Assembly (NCBI GenBank): GCA_900107365.1
Contig: FNPS01000010.1
Location: 124,001 to 188,000 of the forward strand
Length of the DNA: 64,000 nt
Source: Flavobacterium aquidurense
GTDB lineage: Bacteria; Bacteroidota; Bacteroidia; Flavobacteriales; Flavobacteriaceae
Reading direction: 5' to 3'
Below the pieces are notes generated by a model. That model searched no databases. It saw only the letters and a list, made by a program, of their open reading frames with translations, and had not been told where the DNA came from. This document shows, piece after piece, positions 8,703 through 17,707 of this stretch. The first letter of the stretch is position 1, and each line of letters opens with the position of its first letter. The position numbers and the translations under genes were made by a program.

Positions 8703-9428
8703 ATGAACGAAGAACGCTATATATTATTTGATCAATATCTTCAAAGCGAAATGACTGCTGCCGAAAAAACTAATTTTGAAAAACAATTAGCCGAAGATTC
8801 GGAATTTGCATCAGAGTTCGAGACTTTCAAAGCAGTAGAGCTTCAATTGCAAAATAAATTTGGATTTGAAGCCGAAAGAGAAGCGTTTAAGGAAAATCTG
8901 GATCAGATTGCAGAAAAGCATTTCAATAAAGAAAAACCAAAAGTAGTACTGATGCGTCCGTGGTATTTAGCGGCGGCAGCCTCTGTTGTTATTTTATTTG
9001 GACTGTTCTTCTTTGACTACAATCAAAATCCGTCTTTTAATGATTACAATCATCCCGGACAAGCTCATTTTACGGAAAGAAGCACTACGGATATGCATCT
9101 CTTACAAGCCGAAAAAGCGTTTAATAGCCGAAAATTTAAAGATGCGATTCTGTTTTTTGAAATGGCTTTAAAAGACAACAAAACACCAGAAGTTCAATAT
9201 TATTATGGAGTTTCTTTGATGGAAACCAGTGAATACCAAAAAGCAGAAGCAGTTTTTAATGAACTAAAAGCATCAAGCCCTGTTTATAAAGACAAGTCAC
9301 TTTGGAATTTAGCAATAATGAAATTAAAACAGAAAGATTACAAAGGATGCAAGCAAATCCTGCAAACTATTTCTCAGGATTATGAAGATTATGATGAAGT
9401 TCAGGAGCTTTTAGATGCTTTAGATTAG
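8703..9428 (+). CDS. Anti-sigma-like membrane protein with periplasmic TPR domain
   Basis: A 241-residue protein. The N-terminal 80 residues are charged and helical, starting MNEERYILFDQYLQSEMT, the same layout as zinc-free anti-sigma domains in Bacteroidetes (a DQYLxGxM-like opening). One transmembrane helix covers about residues 86-104. The C-terminal 110 residues hold about three TPR units (for example LLQAEKAFNSRKFKDAILFF). Predicted topology puts the sigma-binding part inside and the TPRs in the periplasm. It is translated immediately after the sigma gene. I infer that it holds the sigma factor at the membrane until the TPR domain meets its signal; TPRs are also present in the CHAT protease of this locus. 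Confidence 0.8.
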   Translation: MNEERYILFDQYLQSEMTAAEKTNFEKQLAEDSEFASEFETFKAVELQLQNKFGFEAEREAFKENLDQIAEKHFNKEKPKVVLMRPWYLAAAASVVILFGLFFFDYNQNPSFNDYNHPGQAHFTERSTTDMHLLQAEKAFNSRKFKDAILFFEMALKDNKTPEVQYYYGVSLMETSEYQKAEAVFNELKASSPVYKDKSLWNLAIMKLKQKDYKGCKQILQTISQDYEDYDEVQELLDALD

Positions 9429-9459
9429 GGGTGTTTCACAGAGATACACGAAGATTTTT

Positions 9460-9567
9460 AACCGCAAGGTTCGCAAAGAGTTTACGTAAAGATTCGCAAA
9501 GTTTTTAATTTCTTTGCATTCATAGCGTAAACTCTTTGCGAACCTTGCGGTTTAACCTTTTTTTACT
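9460..9567 (+). terminator. Long perfect hairpin with T-run after the sigma/anti-sigma pair
   Basis: Arms 9460-9486 and 9526-9552 are a perfect 27-bp inverted repeat built on words like cgcaaggttcgcaaag. A T7 run follows at about 9558-9564. It probably ends the sigma operon. The same words recur at 52194-52291. Confidence 0.7.
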
Positions 9568-9654
9568 TTACGTAAAACCGTAAGTAAATTTGGATTTTAA
9601 TAATTACTTTCGATTTTAATTTCAACCCAAAACTATAATTGTAACCTTCATTAA

Positions 9655-11313
9655 ATGAAAAAAAGTGCCCTCTTTTTTCTCTTGGTTCTTGCTCAAATTA
9701 CCTTTGGACAAGCCAAAATTACAGAAACGGAAAAACTTGCCGCAACCTGTAAAGTTTGGGGATTCTTAAAATATTATCATCCAAAAGTGGCTAATGGAGA
9801 ATTGAATTGGGATCAGCAGCTTTTTGATATTTTGCCTAAAATTGACAAAGCACAAACCAAAGCGGAATATTCAGCAGTAATCGAAAAATGGATCGATGAA
9901 TTAGGAGTTGTAGCGGCAAATAAACCTTTGGCAGACGATCCTAAAAAAGATTATTTTAATAAAAATCTAGATTTAGAATGGACGCAAAAAGACAAGTTAT
10001 TTTCAAAAAGTCTGTCTAAGAAACTTAAATTTATTACAGAGAATAGATTTCAGGGTGCAAATCATTATGTAAATCGTAATGGTGAAAAAGTGGCGCTTCA
10101 GTTTGTAAATGAACCTGTTTATGCTGAATTTCAATGGACTGATAAAAATTTGCGTTTATTGGCATTATTCCGTTTTTGGAATTATACAGAATATTTTTTC
10201 CCATATAAATATGTAATGGATCAGAAATGGGATGAGGCTCTGGTCGAAATTTTGCCGGCTATTGCAACTCCTGCTTCTGAAAAGGAATTTTTACTGGCGA
10301 TGCGTGAAATATCAATAAAACTGAACGATACTCATGCAGCGACTTTTAATACGGAAATGATGAAATATTTAGGCGGAGAGAAGTACACCGTTTTCGGAGC
10401 CAAATTTATAGACAATAAAGCCGTAATTACTAGTATATCAAACGATTCTTTAGGAAAGATTGATGATTTAAAAACAGGAGATATTATCACGAAAGTTGAT
10501 GGTGTAACTGTTGAACAAAAACTAAAAGAAGTTTTAAAATATATGCAGGGTTCTAATAAACCTGTAGCGATATTAAATGGAGGTTTTGTAATGTTTACAG
10601 GAAATGAAGATACTTTAGAGATTGAATTTATTAGAGATAATATCACTTCAAAAAAAATAGTACACCGTTATCCAAATGAAAAAATTAAAAGATCTCCCCC
10701 AAAAGCTTCGGCAAAAAAATGGGAAATTCTGGAGAATAATATTGGTTACATAAAAATGAATAAAGTGCCAAAAGAAGAAGTGCCGGAAATGATGGAAAAA
10801 TTAAAAAATACGCAGGCCATTATTTTTGATATAAGAAACAGACCAACCAATACCGATTTTTTGGCTAACGAATATTTAAATCCGGAACCTAAACCAATAT
10901 TGAGATTGCTTTATCCGGATTTGACTTATCCTGGCCGTTATTATTTCAATAATGAAATGCAAGAATGTGGTAAAATCAATCCTGATTATTACAAAGGTAA
11001 AGTAGTTGTTTTGGTGGGGCCTGGAACTCACAGTTTTGGTGAACAAACAGCCATGAGTCTTCAAACAGCACCAAATGCTACTGTCATTGGGAGTCAGACA
11101 TCAGGTGCCGATGGACCAAATTATTCTTTCAACATTATTAAAGGTTTTGAATCGTCTTTTACATCGGCGGGAGTTTTTTATCCAAATAAAAAAGAAACAC
11201 AGCGCATTGGTATTGTTCCTAATATTGAAGTGAAACCAACCATTGTAGGTGCTCAGCAAGGTAAAGATGAAGTCTTGGACAGAGCCTTGCTATTTGTTAA
11301 AAACGGAAAATAG
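9655..11313 (+). CDS. Exported S41 family (C-terminal processing-type) serine peptidase
   Basis: A 552-residue protein with a signal peptide (MKKSALFFLLVLAQITFGQ). An N-terminal helical region carries a WGFLKYYHP motif. A PDZ-like region lies near 250-330 (LKTGDIITKVDGV). The C-terminal S41 core has GYIKMNKV, IIFDIRNRP and a nucleophile-elbow region GPGTHSFGEQTA with likely catalytic Ser460, followed by a GSQTSGADG turn. This matches tail-specific/tricorn-core-like peptidases of Bacteroidetes. It probably works in the periplasm or outer membrane on misfolded or signalling proteins. It is monocistronic, bounded by the upstream hairpin and a downstream inverted repeat. Confidence 0.88.
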   Translation: MKKSALFFLLVLAQITFGQAKITETEKLAATCKVWGFLKYYHPKVANGELNWDQQLFDILPKIDKAQTKAEYSAVIEKWIDELGVVAANKPLADDPKKDYFNKNLDLEWTQKDKLFSKSLSKKLKFITENRFQGANHYVNRNGEKVALQFVNEPVYAEFQWTDKNLRLLALFRFWNYTEYFFPYKYVMDQKWDEALVEILPAIATPASEKEFLLAMREISIKLNDTHAATFNTEMMKYLGGEKYTVFGAKFIDNKAVITSISNDSLGKIDDLKTGDIITKVDGVTVEQKLKEVLKYMQGSNKPVAILNGGFVMFTGNEDTLEIEFIRDNITSKKIVHRYPNEKIKRSPPKASAKKWEILENNIGYIKMNKVPKEEVPEMMEKLKNTQAIIFDIRNRPTNTDFLANEYLNPEPKPILRLLYPDLTYPGRYYFNNEMQECGKINPDYYKGKVVVLVGPGTHSFGEQTAMSLQTAPNATVIGSQTSGADGPNYSFNIIKGFESSFTSAGVFYPNKKETQRIGIVPNIEVKPTIVGAQQGKDEVLDRALLFVKNGK

Positions 11314-11322
11314 CATACAGTT

Positions 11323-11427
11323 TTGTCATTTTGAGGAACCAGGGATCTTCCAGGAAGCGATACAAGAATTTGGGGATTCATTGCATGGAGTTACTTGCGG
11401 AGATTTCTGGTTCCTCAGAATTGACAA
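11323..11427. repeat. Intergenic element with TTGTCATT-type inverted ends
   Basis: Arms 11323-11342 and 11407-11427 are near-perfect inverted copies (ttgtcattttgaggaacca and its complement with an extra base). The element at 14591-14717 has the same ends and size class. It contains no gene and looks like a small non-coding mobile or REP-like element. Confidence 0.6.
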
Positions 11428-11533
11428 AAAATAAAATTCACATAAGCGAATCTGCCTAATCCTCGTGCGATTTCGCTAAGATTGGGAAAGTTTTTAATAT
11501 TGTCGTAATTTTGGCTTTTTAAAAATTAGACCA

Positions 11534-12313
11534 TTGAATTCAACACCTATAATTACCGATACACATACCCATTTATATTCTGAAGAGTTTGATCAGGATC
11601 GTGACGAAATGATGCAGAGAGCTATAAATGCAGGAGTAACGCGTTTTTTTATTCCCGCAATTGATGCGGCTGCAACACAGTCGATGTACGATTTAGAACA
11701 AAACTATCCCGATTATGTTTTTTTGATGATGGGTTTGCATCCCACTTACGTGAAAGATAATTATGAAGAAGAATTAAGACACGTAGAAACCGAATTGGCC
11801 AGAAGAAAATTCTATGCTGTTGGCGAAATTGGGATCGATTTGTATTGGGATAAAACGCATTTAAAAGAACAACAAATCGCTTTTAGAAGACAAATTCAAT
11901 TGGCAAAACAATACAAATTACCAATCGTAATTCATTGCCGTGAAGCTTTTGATGAAATTTTTGAAATTTTAGAAGAAGAAAAATCGGATGATCTGTTTGG
12001 AATTTTTCATTGTTTTACCGGAACTCACGAACAAGCTCTACAAGCAATATCCTACAATATGAAGTTAGGAATTGGCGGAGTTGTAACTTTTAAAAACGGA
12101 AAAATCGATCAGTTTCTAAATCAAATCGATTTGAAAAATATTGTTTTGGAGACCGATTCTCCTTATTTGGCGCCCATTCCGTACCGTGGAAAACGAAATG
12201 AAAGCAGTTATTTAGTCAATGTTTTAGCAAAATTATCTTATATTTATAGTATTTCTGAAGAAGAAATAGCAAAAATTACCACACAAAACTCTAAAGACGT
12301 TTTTGGTATTTAA
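11534..12313 (+). CDS. TatD family metal-dependent deoxyribonuclease
   Basis: A 259-residue protein with all TatD motifs: DTHTHLY at residues 9-15, GLHPTYV, VGEIGIDLYWD, VIHCREAF, GIFHCFTGT and ETDSPYLAP. These supply the His/Glu/Asp ligands of the two-metal amidohydrolase-like barrel. TatD enzymes are cytoplasmic 3'-5' exonucleases or D-aminoacyl-tRNA-type hydrolases. The only start that includes the first HxH motif is TTG at 11534; the next ATG would be about 24 codons later and would delete it. It is followed 63 bp later by an acyltransferase gene. Confidence 0.92.
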   Translation: MNSTPIITDTHTHLYSEEFDQDRDEMMQRAINAGVTRFFIPAIDAAATQSMYDLEQNYPDYVFLMMGLHPTYVKDNYEEELRHVETELARRKFYAVGEIGIDLYWDKTHLKEQQIAFRRQIQLAKQYKLPIVIHCREAFDEIFEILEEEKSDDLFGIFHCFTGTHEQALQAISYNMKLGIGGVVTFKNGKIDQFLNQIDLKNIVLETDSPYLAPIPYRGKRNESSYLVNVLAKLSYIYSISEEEIAKITTQNSKDVFGI

Positions 12314-12376
12314 TAATCAACTAACAATACTTTAATTTTTTTTTTGTTCTTTTGCCCACCTAAATAAATATTTATA

Positions 12377-13513
12377 ATGCAGAGATTTGATGCCATTCGA
12401 CCGTTTTATGATTCAGAAATAAATGAAGCACTTCATGGTGTTGCTAATCATCCGATGATGAAAGCCATGATGAATTTTACTTTTCCCGAATTAGAAGATG
12501 AAGTTTGGAAAGATCAATTGAAGAAAACACATTCGATTCGTGATTTTCAATGCAACTTTATTTATAATACGATTCAAAAAGTATTGGAGAAAAGTTCTGA
12601 AGGACTGACTACTTCTGGTTTTGAAAAGTTAGAAAAAAACACCTCTTATTTATTTGTATCCAATCATAGAGATATTTTATTGGACACGACTTTACTAAAC
12701 GTTTGTTTATTCGAACATGGTTTAGTGATGACCGCATCTGCAATTGGAGATAATTTAGTTAAGAAAGCTTTTCTGAGTACGTTGGCAAAACTAAATAGAA
12801 ACTTTTTGGTTTTAAGAGGTTTGACACCAAGAGAAATGCTGCAGAGTTCTAAATTATTGTCAGAGTATATTGGGCAATTATTGCTGCGTGAAAATCGCTC
12901 CGTTTGGATTGCACAACGAGAAGGTCGTACAAAAGACGGTAATGACGAAACCAATCCGGGCGTTTTAAAAATGATCGGTATGGGTTCTGACGAGGCCAAT
13001 TTGATGGATTATTTTAAGAAATTAAAAATCGTTCCGGTTTCTATTTCTTATGAATACGACCCGACAGATGTTTTGAAAATGCCCCAATTAATGGCAGAAG
13101 CAAATAACGAAGTTTATATTAAAGAAAAAAATGAGGATTTCATGACCATTTTAAGTGGTATCATGGGAACCAAAAAAAGAATACACATTTCAGTTGGCGA
13201 TGTTTTAGACACTGAAATTGATCAGATTGTTGCAGAGAATGACAATGCAAACAAACAAATTCAGGCGTTGGCACAAGTAATTGATGATTCGGTTTTGAAA
13301 AATTACCGATTATGGCCAACCAACTATATTGCTTACGATATTTTAAACCAGACTGATAAATTTTCTCATTTGTACAGAGAAAGTGAAAAATCACTTTTTG
13401 AGCGTCGTTTAGAAATGCGTATCGGAAGTGATAATCCTGTTACCAGACAGGGATTTCTTTGTATGTATGCAAATCCTGTAGTCAATAAATTAAAATATCA
13501 GGATGTCATCTAA
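12377..13513 (+). CDS. Phospholipid acyltransferase (PlsC/PlsB-like)
   Basis: A 378-residue protein. Near residues 95-102 is SNHRDILLD, the acyltransferase block I, and near 175 is REGRTKDGN, matching block III (the EGTRS-like glycerophosphate site). VPVSISYEYDP resembles block IV. The usual reaction transfers an acyl chain to (lyso)glycerophosphate at the inner membrane. The block I His-to-Asp distance is one residue longer than the classical HX4D, if the second Asp is used. Its 3' end overlaps the asparaginase gene by 11 nt, so the two are translationally coupled although the functions seem unrelated. The exact substrate cannot be told. Confidence 0.8.
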   Translation: MQRFDAIRPFYDSEINEALHGVANHPMMKAMMNFTFPELEDEVWKDQLKKTHSIRDFQCNFIYNTIQKVLEKSSEGLTTSGFEKLEKNTSYLFVSNHRDILLDTTLLNVCLFEHGLVMTASAIGDNLVKKAFLSTLAKLNRNFLVLRGLTPREMLQSSKLLSEYIGQLLLRENRSVWIAQREGRTKDGNDETNPGVLKMIGMGSDEANLMDYFKKLKIVPVSISYEYDPTDVLKMPQLMAEANNEVYIKEKNEDFMTILSGIMGTKKRIHISVGDVLDTEIDQIVAENDNANKQIQALAQVIDDSVLKNYRLWPTNYIAYDILNQTDKFSHLYRESEKSLFERRLEMRIGSDNPVTRQGFLCMYANPVVNKLKYQDVI

Positions 13514-14534
13514 AGCTAAAATACTTTTAATTTATACCGGAGGGACCATCGGTATGAGCAAAGATTTTGAAACTGGTGCACTCAAGGCATTCAACTTCGG
13601 AAAACTATTGCAAAAGATTCCTGAAATCAAACAACTGGATTGTGAAATTGAAACCGTTTCTTTTGAACATCCAATCGATTCGTCGAACATGAATCCGGAA
13701 ATGTGGAGCAAAATTGCCACCATTATTGAGCAAAATTATGATGCTTTTGATGGATTTGTAGTTCTTCATGGATCCGATACGATGTCCTATTCAGCTTCAG
13801 CATTGAGTTTTATGCTGGAAAATTTAACCAAACCAGTTGTCTTTACCGGATCGCAATTACCAATTGGAGATTTGAGAACAGATGCAAAAGAAAACCTGAT
13901 TACGGCAATTCAGATCGCTTCCTTACAGGAAAATGGAAAGCCGGTTATTACTGAAGTTTGTTTGTATTTTGAATATAAATTATACCGTGGTAACCGAACT
14001 TCAAAAGTAAATGCTGAACATTTCAGAGCTTTTACAGCACCTAATTACCCAGAATTAGTAGAATCTGGCGTGCATCTTAAATTAAACAGACATTTATTTC
14101 TTCCGGTTAAGGAAGATGCCCAATTGATTGTGCATAAGAATTTAGACAATCATGTAGCCATTATAAAAATGTTTCCCGGAATGAGCGAAGTTGTTTTGTC
14201 TTCGATTCTTGCCATTAAAGATTTAAAAGGAATTGTCCTTGAAACCTATGGCTCAGGAAATGCACCAACTGAAGATTGGTTTTTGAATTTAATTCAGAAA
14301 GCGATTCAGTCTGGTTTGCACATTGTAAACGTGACACAATGTTCCGGAGGAAGTGTCAATATGGGACAATATGAAACCAGTACTGCCTTAAAATCACTAG
14401 GCGTTATTTCAGGAAAAGATATTACTACAGAAGCCGCCATTACAAAATTGATGTATTTGTTGGGGCACAATATTCAGCAGCAAAATTTCAAAACGATTTT
14501 TGAAACGGCTTTGCGCGGAGAGATTTCGTTGTGA
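13503..14534 (+). CDS. ansA: Type I L-asparaginase
   Basis: A 343-residue protein. The first catalytic Thr is in IYTGGTIGM (Thr15) and the second catalytic region is HGSDTMSYSASAL. FTGSQLPIGDLRTDAKENL is the usual conserved segment of cytoplasmic type I enzymes. No signal peptide is present, in line with the low-affinity housekeeping form that hydrolyses Asn to Asp and ammonia. The C-terminal domain has an ETYGSGNAP motif, where type I enzymes bind regulatory Asn. The start overlaps the acyltransferase stop. Confidence 0.93.
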   Translation: MSSKAKILLIYTGGTIGMSKDFETGALKAFNFGKLLQKIPEIKQLDCEIETVSFEHPIDSSNMNPEMWSKIATIIEQNYDAFDGFVVLHGSDTMSYSASALSFMLENLTKPVVFTGSQLPIGDLRTDAKENLITAIQIASLQENGKPVITEVCLYFEYKLYRGNRTSKVNAEHFRAFTAPNYPELVESGVHLKLNRHLFLPVKEDAQLIVHKNLDNHVAIIKMFPGMSEVVLSSILAIKDLKGIVLETYGSGNAPTEDWFLNLIQKAIQSGLHIVNVTQCSGGSVNMGQYETSTALKSLGVISGKDITTEAAITKLMYLLGHNIQQQNFKTIFETALRGEISL

Positions 14535-14590
14535 TTTTTTCCCACCATATAAGTGATATAAGGTTATTTAATTAAGCAAAAACGATCTAG

Positions 14591-14717
14591 TTTGTCATTC
14601 CGAAAAATGAGGAATCACCACAAGCTGCGTTCCTATTAGTCAATCTTTGTAGAGTTTCTTGCGGGGATTTGCTACGCCAGTCGCTATCGCTCGAGTCTCC
14701 TGCGTCGAAATGACATA
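14591..14717. repeat. Intergenic TTGTCATT-ended element carrying the 26-bp mini-element
   Basis: Ends 14591-14603 and 14705-14717 are inverted (tttgtcattccga / tcgaaatgacata). Inside, 14671-14696 (gctacgccagtcgctatcgc, then tcgagt) is a variant of the 27-bp segment found at 49781-49807 and three times in 56779-57372. A ggaattt word repeat follows at 14751-14800, running into the end of the MFS gene. Confidence 0.6.
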
Positions 14718-14778
14718 TTTTATGTTTACGTCATAAATATTTATTGGAATTTCCCTTCCAAAAATTGGAATTTGGAAT

Positions 14779-16020
14779 TTAATTTTTGGAATTTCTATAG
14801 GTAACCTGACAAGTTTCCAGCTCTTCCTCAGTGCTATGTTTTTTATAATAAACATAAACAATTACCGAAATAATACAAATTATCCCCTGAATTGCAACCG
14901 TATTTCTGGTTCCTATTATGTGCGAAACATAACCAATGATCAAACTACCCACAGGAATCATTCCCTGATACGCCATTAGATAATAACTGATACTTCTGGA
15001 TCTCATTTTTACAGTACTTTGCGTTTGTACATAAATGTTTATCGATGAGGTTTGCGCCATCATCCCAACGCCGCTCAATGCCATGCAAATAAGCGCTACA
15101 GTTAAGCTATTTGAATAAGCAAGTATAATTACACTGAAACCTAATAATAAGCTCGCAGCGATCATTATCTTGTTCATATTGTCTGATTTTTTAAGATTCG
15201 CAAGATAGATGGCAGATACAATAGACCCAATTCCGGCGGCACTTTCAAACCAGCTGAAAGTTTGGGCGTTTCCACTAAAAATATCTTTGGCAAAAACAGG
15301 CATCAAAGTATTAAAAGAGATTACGAATAAACTACTAACCATTAACATCAATAGCATTTTTGCCATATCTGTTTCTTTTTTGACATATTCTAAACCTTCA
15401 ATAAAATCATCCCACATTTTTAATTTGTCAGCTGCTTTAATATGAGGCGTAATTTTCATCATTAACAAAGAAATCAAAACCGGAATATAGCTTAAGAAGT
15501 TTCCAATGAAACAAATGTCTTCGCCGTATTGGTGCAAAATAATTCCGGCTAACGCTGGGCCTGCAATTCTGGCAAAGTTGTTTAAAGTGGAGTTTAAAGC
15601 AACGGCATTGGGTAAATCTTCTTTATCGTTGACAATGTCAATCATCATGGTTTGTCTGCAAGTCATATCAAATGAATTGATGATTCCCTGAAAAAGACTC
15701 AAAGCCAGAATAAAGTTGATGTTGTATATTTTTAGATAAATCAATAAAGCCAAAGCTCCGGCCTGAAACATTGCCAAAGATTGCAAAAGAATCATACTCT
15801 TATGTCTGTCGTAACGCCCAATGATACTTCCGGCAATTGGCGCCAGAAATAAAGACGGAATCATACTTAGAAAAGTAGCCAATCCTAATAAAAAAACAGA
15901 ACCGGTTACGCTGTAAACCATCCAACTAACAGCTGTTTTTTGAAGCCAGGTTCCGATAACAGAAACCGATTGTCCGTAGAAGAACAATTTGAAGTTTTTT
16001 GATTTTAACGCTTTAAACAT
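14779..16020 (-). CDS. MFS exporter (EntS/MFS_3-like)
   Basis: A 413-residue protein with about 12 hydrophobic helices. The start MFKALKSKNFKLFFYGQSVSVIGTW and the loop GRYDRHKSMI (motif A-like between helices 2 and 3) place it with the EntS/multidrug-type MFS_3 family. These are proton-driven exporters of siderophores or drugs. It is divergent from a LysR regulator with a 91-bp shared intergenic region, a common layout for ligand-controlled efflux. The final residues (CQVTYRNSKN) are polar and overlap a low-complexity ggaattt repeat. The substrate is unknown. Confidence 0.88.
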   Translation of the reverse strand: MFKALKSKNFKLFFYGQSVSVIGTWLQKTAVSWMVYSVTGSVFLLGLATFLSMIPSLFLAPIAGSIIGRYDRHKSMILLQSLAMFQAGALALLIYLKIYNINFILALSLFQGIINSFDMTCRQTMMIDIVNDKEDLPNAVALNSTLNNFARIAGPALAGIILHQYGEDICFIGNFLSYIPVLISLLMMKITPHIKAADKLKMWDDFIEGLEYVKKETDMAKMLLMLMVSSLFVISFNTLMPVFAKDIFSGNAQTFSWFESAAGIGSIVSAIYLANLKKSDNMNKIMIAASLLLGFSVIILAYSNSLTVALICMALSGVGMMAQTSSINIYVQTQSTVKMRSRSISYYLMAYQGMIPVGSLIIGYVSHIIGTRNTVAIQGIICIISVIVYVYYKKHSTEEELETCQVTYRNSKN

Positions 16021-16111
16021 AACTTGTATTATTTTTTTACAAAGTTCGGGATTATGATTTCATTAGAAAAATTAATAATTTTACTTATAATAAGTAGTAA
16101 AACTTATCGAT

Positions 16112-16987
16112 ATGGAAATCTATCAATTACAATATTTTATTAAAACGGCTGAAGTACTGCATTTTACTAAAGCGGCAGAATTGTGTTTTGTAACGCAATC
16201 CGGGCTTTCGCAACAAATTAAAAAGTTAGAAGAAGAACTCGGAATGCCTTTGTTTGTGCGAATTGGAAAGAAAGTACAGCTTACCGAGGCCGGATCTGTT
16301 TTTTTAATTCATGCCAAACAAATTATAGAAAATGTCCAAAGCGGCAAACAGGCTATTGATGATTTAAATGAAATGATTGGTGGAGAACTGCGGATTGGCG
16401 TTACTTATATTTTTGGACTTTTGGTCTTGCCGATCGTCGATTTGTTTGCCAGGACTTATCCACATTTAAAAATTGTTGTCGAATATGGCACAACAGAACC
16501 TTTGGAACAAAAACTATTGAATAACGAATTAGACTTGGTTTTAGTTATCTCTTCTAATGAAATTGAACTCCCTTTTCAGAAAGTACCGTTGTTTACTTCA
16601 AAGTTGGTTTTGGCGGTTTCAAAAATGCATCCGTTAGCGGTTTTAGATAAAATTTCATTTAAGAAAATAGAAGATCTTCCGCTTATTTTACCTGTAAAAG
16701 GGTTTAATTCAAGAGAATTTCTTGATGAATTGTTTCTAAAAAATAATATGAAGCCTACTGTTTCGATTGAATTAAATGCAGTTCATGCTTTATTGCGATT
16801 AGTGGGAGACAGTGATTATTGGGCGACGATTGTAACGGAAAAAGCCCTAAAAGGCTGGGATAATATAAAAGCGATCAACATTACGGGAGTTGCAACACAA
16901 AGAGATTCGTTTATGTTAACGATAGAAGGAGCGTACCAAAAAAAGGCAGTTAAATTATTTATGGAAGAATTCAGAAAAAGTATGTAA
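16112..16987 (+). CDS. LysR-type transcriptional regulator
   Basis: A 291-residue protein. The winged helix-turn-helix lies at residues 1-65 (MEIYQLQYFIKTAEVLHFTKAAE, then QSGLSQQIKKLEEELG), followed by the long linker helix and an effector-binding periplasmic-binding-protein-like domain (about 90-290, starting GELRIGVTYIF). It probably controls the divergent MFS exporter gene and itself from the 91-bp intergenic region, where the string ataagtagtaaaacttat (near 16075) is partly palindromic with the T-N11-A character of LysR operators. Confidence 0.9.
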   Translation: MEIYQLQYFIKTAEVLHFTKAAELCFVTQSGLSQQIKKLEEELGMPLFVRIGKKVQLTEAGSVFLIHAKQIIENVQSGKQAIDDLNEMIGGELRIGVTYIFGLLVLPIVDLFARTYPHLKIVVEYGTTEPLEQKLLNNELDLVLVISSNEIELPFQKVPLFTSKLVLAVSKMHPLAVLDKISFKKIEDLPLILPVKGFNSREFLDELFLKNNMKPTVSIELNAVHALLRLVGDSDYWATIVTEKALKGWDNIKAINITGVATQRDSFMLTIEGAYQKKAVKLFMEEFRKSM

Positions 16988-17047
16988 ACTAATTTTTGAT
17001 TTTGTTTTTCTAACTCAGTTTTTTTTGTGTTCTTTGCAGACCAATAA

Positions 17048-17134
17048 AGAGAGGTGTCCGAGTGGTTGAAGGAGCTAGCCTGGAAAGCTAGTATATGGGT
17101 AACTGTATCGTGGGTTCGAATCCCATCCTCTCTG
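17048..17134 (+). tRNA. tRNA-Ser (anticodon GGA)
   Basis: An 87-nt class II tRNA. The acceptor stem AGAGAGG (17048-17054) pairs with CCTCTCT (17127-17133), with discriminator G. The anticodon stem CTAGC/GCTAG encloses the loop CTGGAAA with anticodon GGA. It has a long variable arm, and the T-loop is TTCGAAT. CCA is not encoded. Confidence 0.95.
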
Positions 17135-17141
17135 CAAAAAA

Positions 17142-17180
17142 AATCCCTTATGATTTCGTCATAAGGGATTTTTGTTTTTT
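17142..17180 (+). terminator. Intrinsic terminator of the tRNA-Ser gene
   Basis: A perfect 12-bp stem 17142-17153 / 17159-17170 with a 5-nt loop, followed by a T-rich tail. It lies between the tRNA and the stop of the convergent acetyltransferase gene and may serve both strands. Confidence 0.85.
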
Positions 17181-17185
17181 AGAGA

Positions 17186-17707
17186 TTAGTATAGCTTAAT
17201 CTCAAACAAGCTAAAAGAACCTTCTTTGTAATGTTCCGGTAATTCGTTCGTCCATTCGATAGTGCTGATTCCTTTGTAATCGAAACCACAACTTGTATAG
17301 TATTTGTTTATTCTTTCGTTTCCGCTATGCGTGTCAAGTCTGATGTATTGTTTGCCATTTTCTTTGGCATAAATTTTTGTCCATTCTATGATTTTTTTGA
17401 CATAGGATTGTCCTCTGAATTTGGGATTTGTTGCAATACGATGCAAGTATACGGCAGGATCTGCACTTGCATCTTTCCAGATCACTACATCGTTAAAAGT
17501 AAGCACGAAGGTACAGGCAACTTCATTGCCTTCTTTTATTATAAAATGACGATTTTCTGCTATTTCTTTTTCGATTAGAGTTCTTTCAAAACCCCTCCAA
17601 CTTTTATTATTAACCGTTTTTTGATAAGATGTAGCTTCGTTATAAATATTGAAAACGGCATCAATATCTTCATTTGTAGTTTTGAAAAAATCCATTTTTA
17701 AGAGCAT
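17186..17707 (-). CDS. GNAT family N-acetyltransferase
   Basis: A 173-residue protein with the GNAT fold. The acetyl-CoA motif is in LHRIATNPKFRGQSYVKKII (R/Q-x-x-G-x type), preceded by a beta-strand ACTFVLTFND and followed by KQYIRLDTHSGNERINKYYTSCGF, the usual C-terminal strand-helix-strand. The start could be the ATG four codons later (17695), which gives the more typical opening MDFFKTTNEDID. The substrate is unknown. It is convergent with tRNA-Ser. Confidence 0.85.
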   Translation of the reverse strand: MLLKMDFFKTTNEDIDAVFNIYNEATSYQKTVNNKSWRGFERTLIEKEIAENRHFIIKEGNEVACTFVLTFNDVVIWKDASADPAVYLHRIATNPKFRGQSYVKKIIEWTKIYAKENGKQYIRLDTHSGNERINKYYTSCGFDYKGISTIEWTNELPEHYKEGSFSLFEIKLY

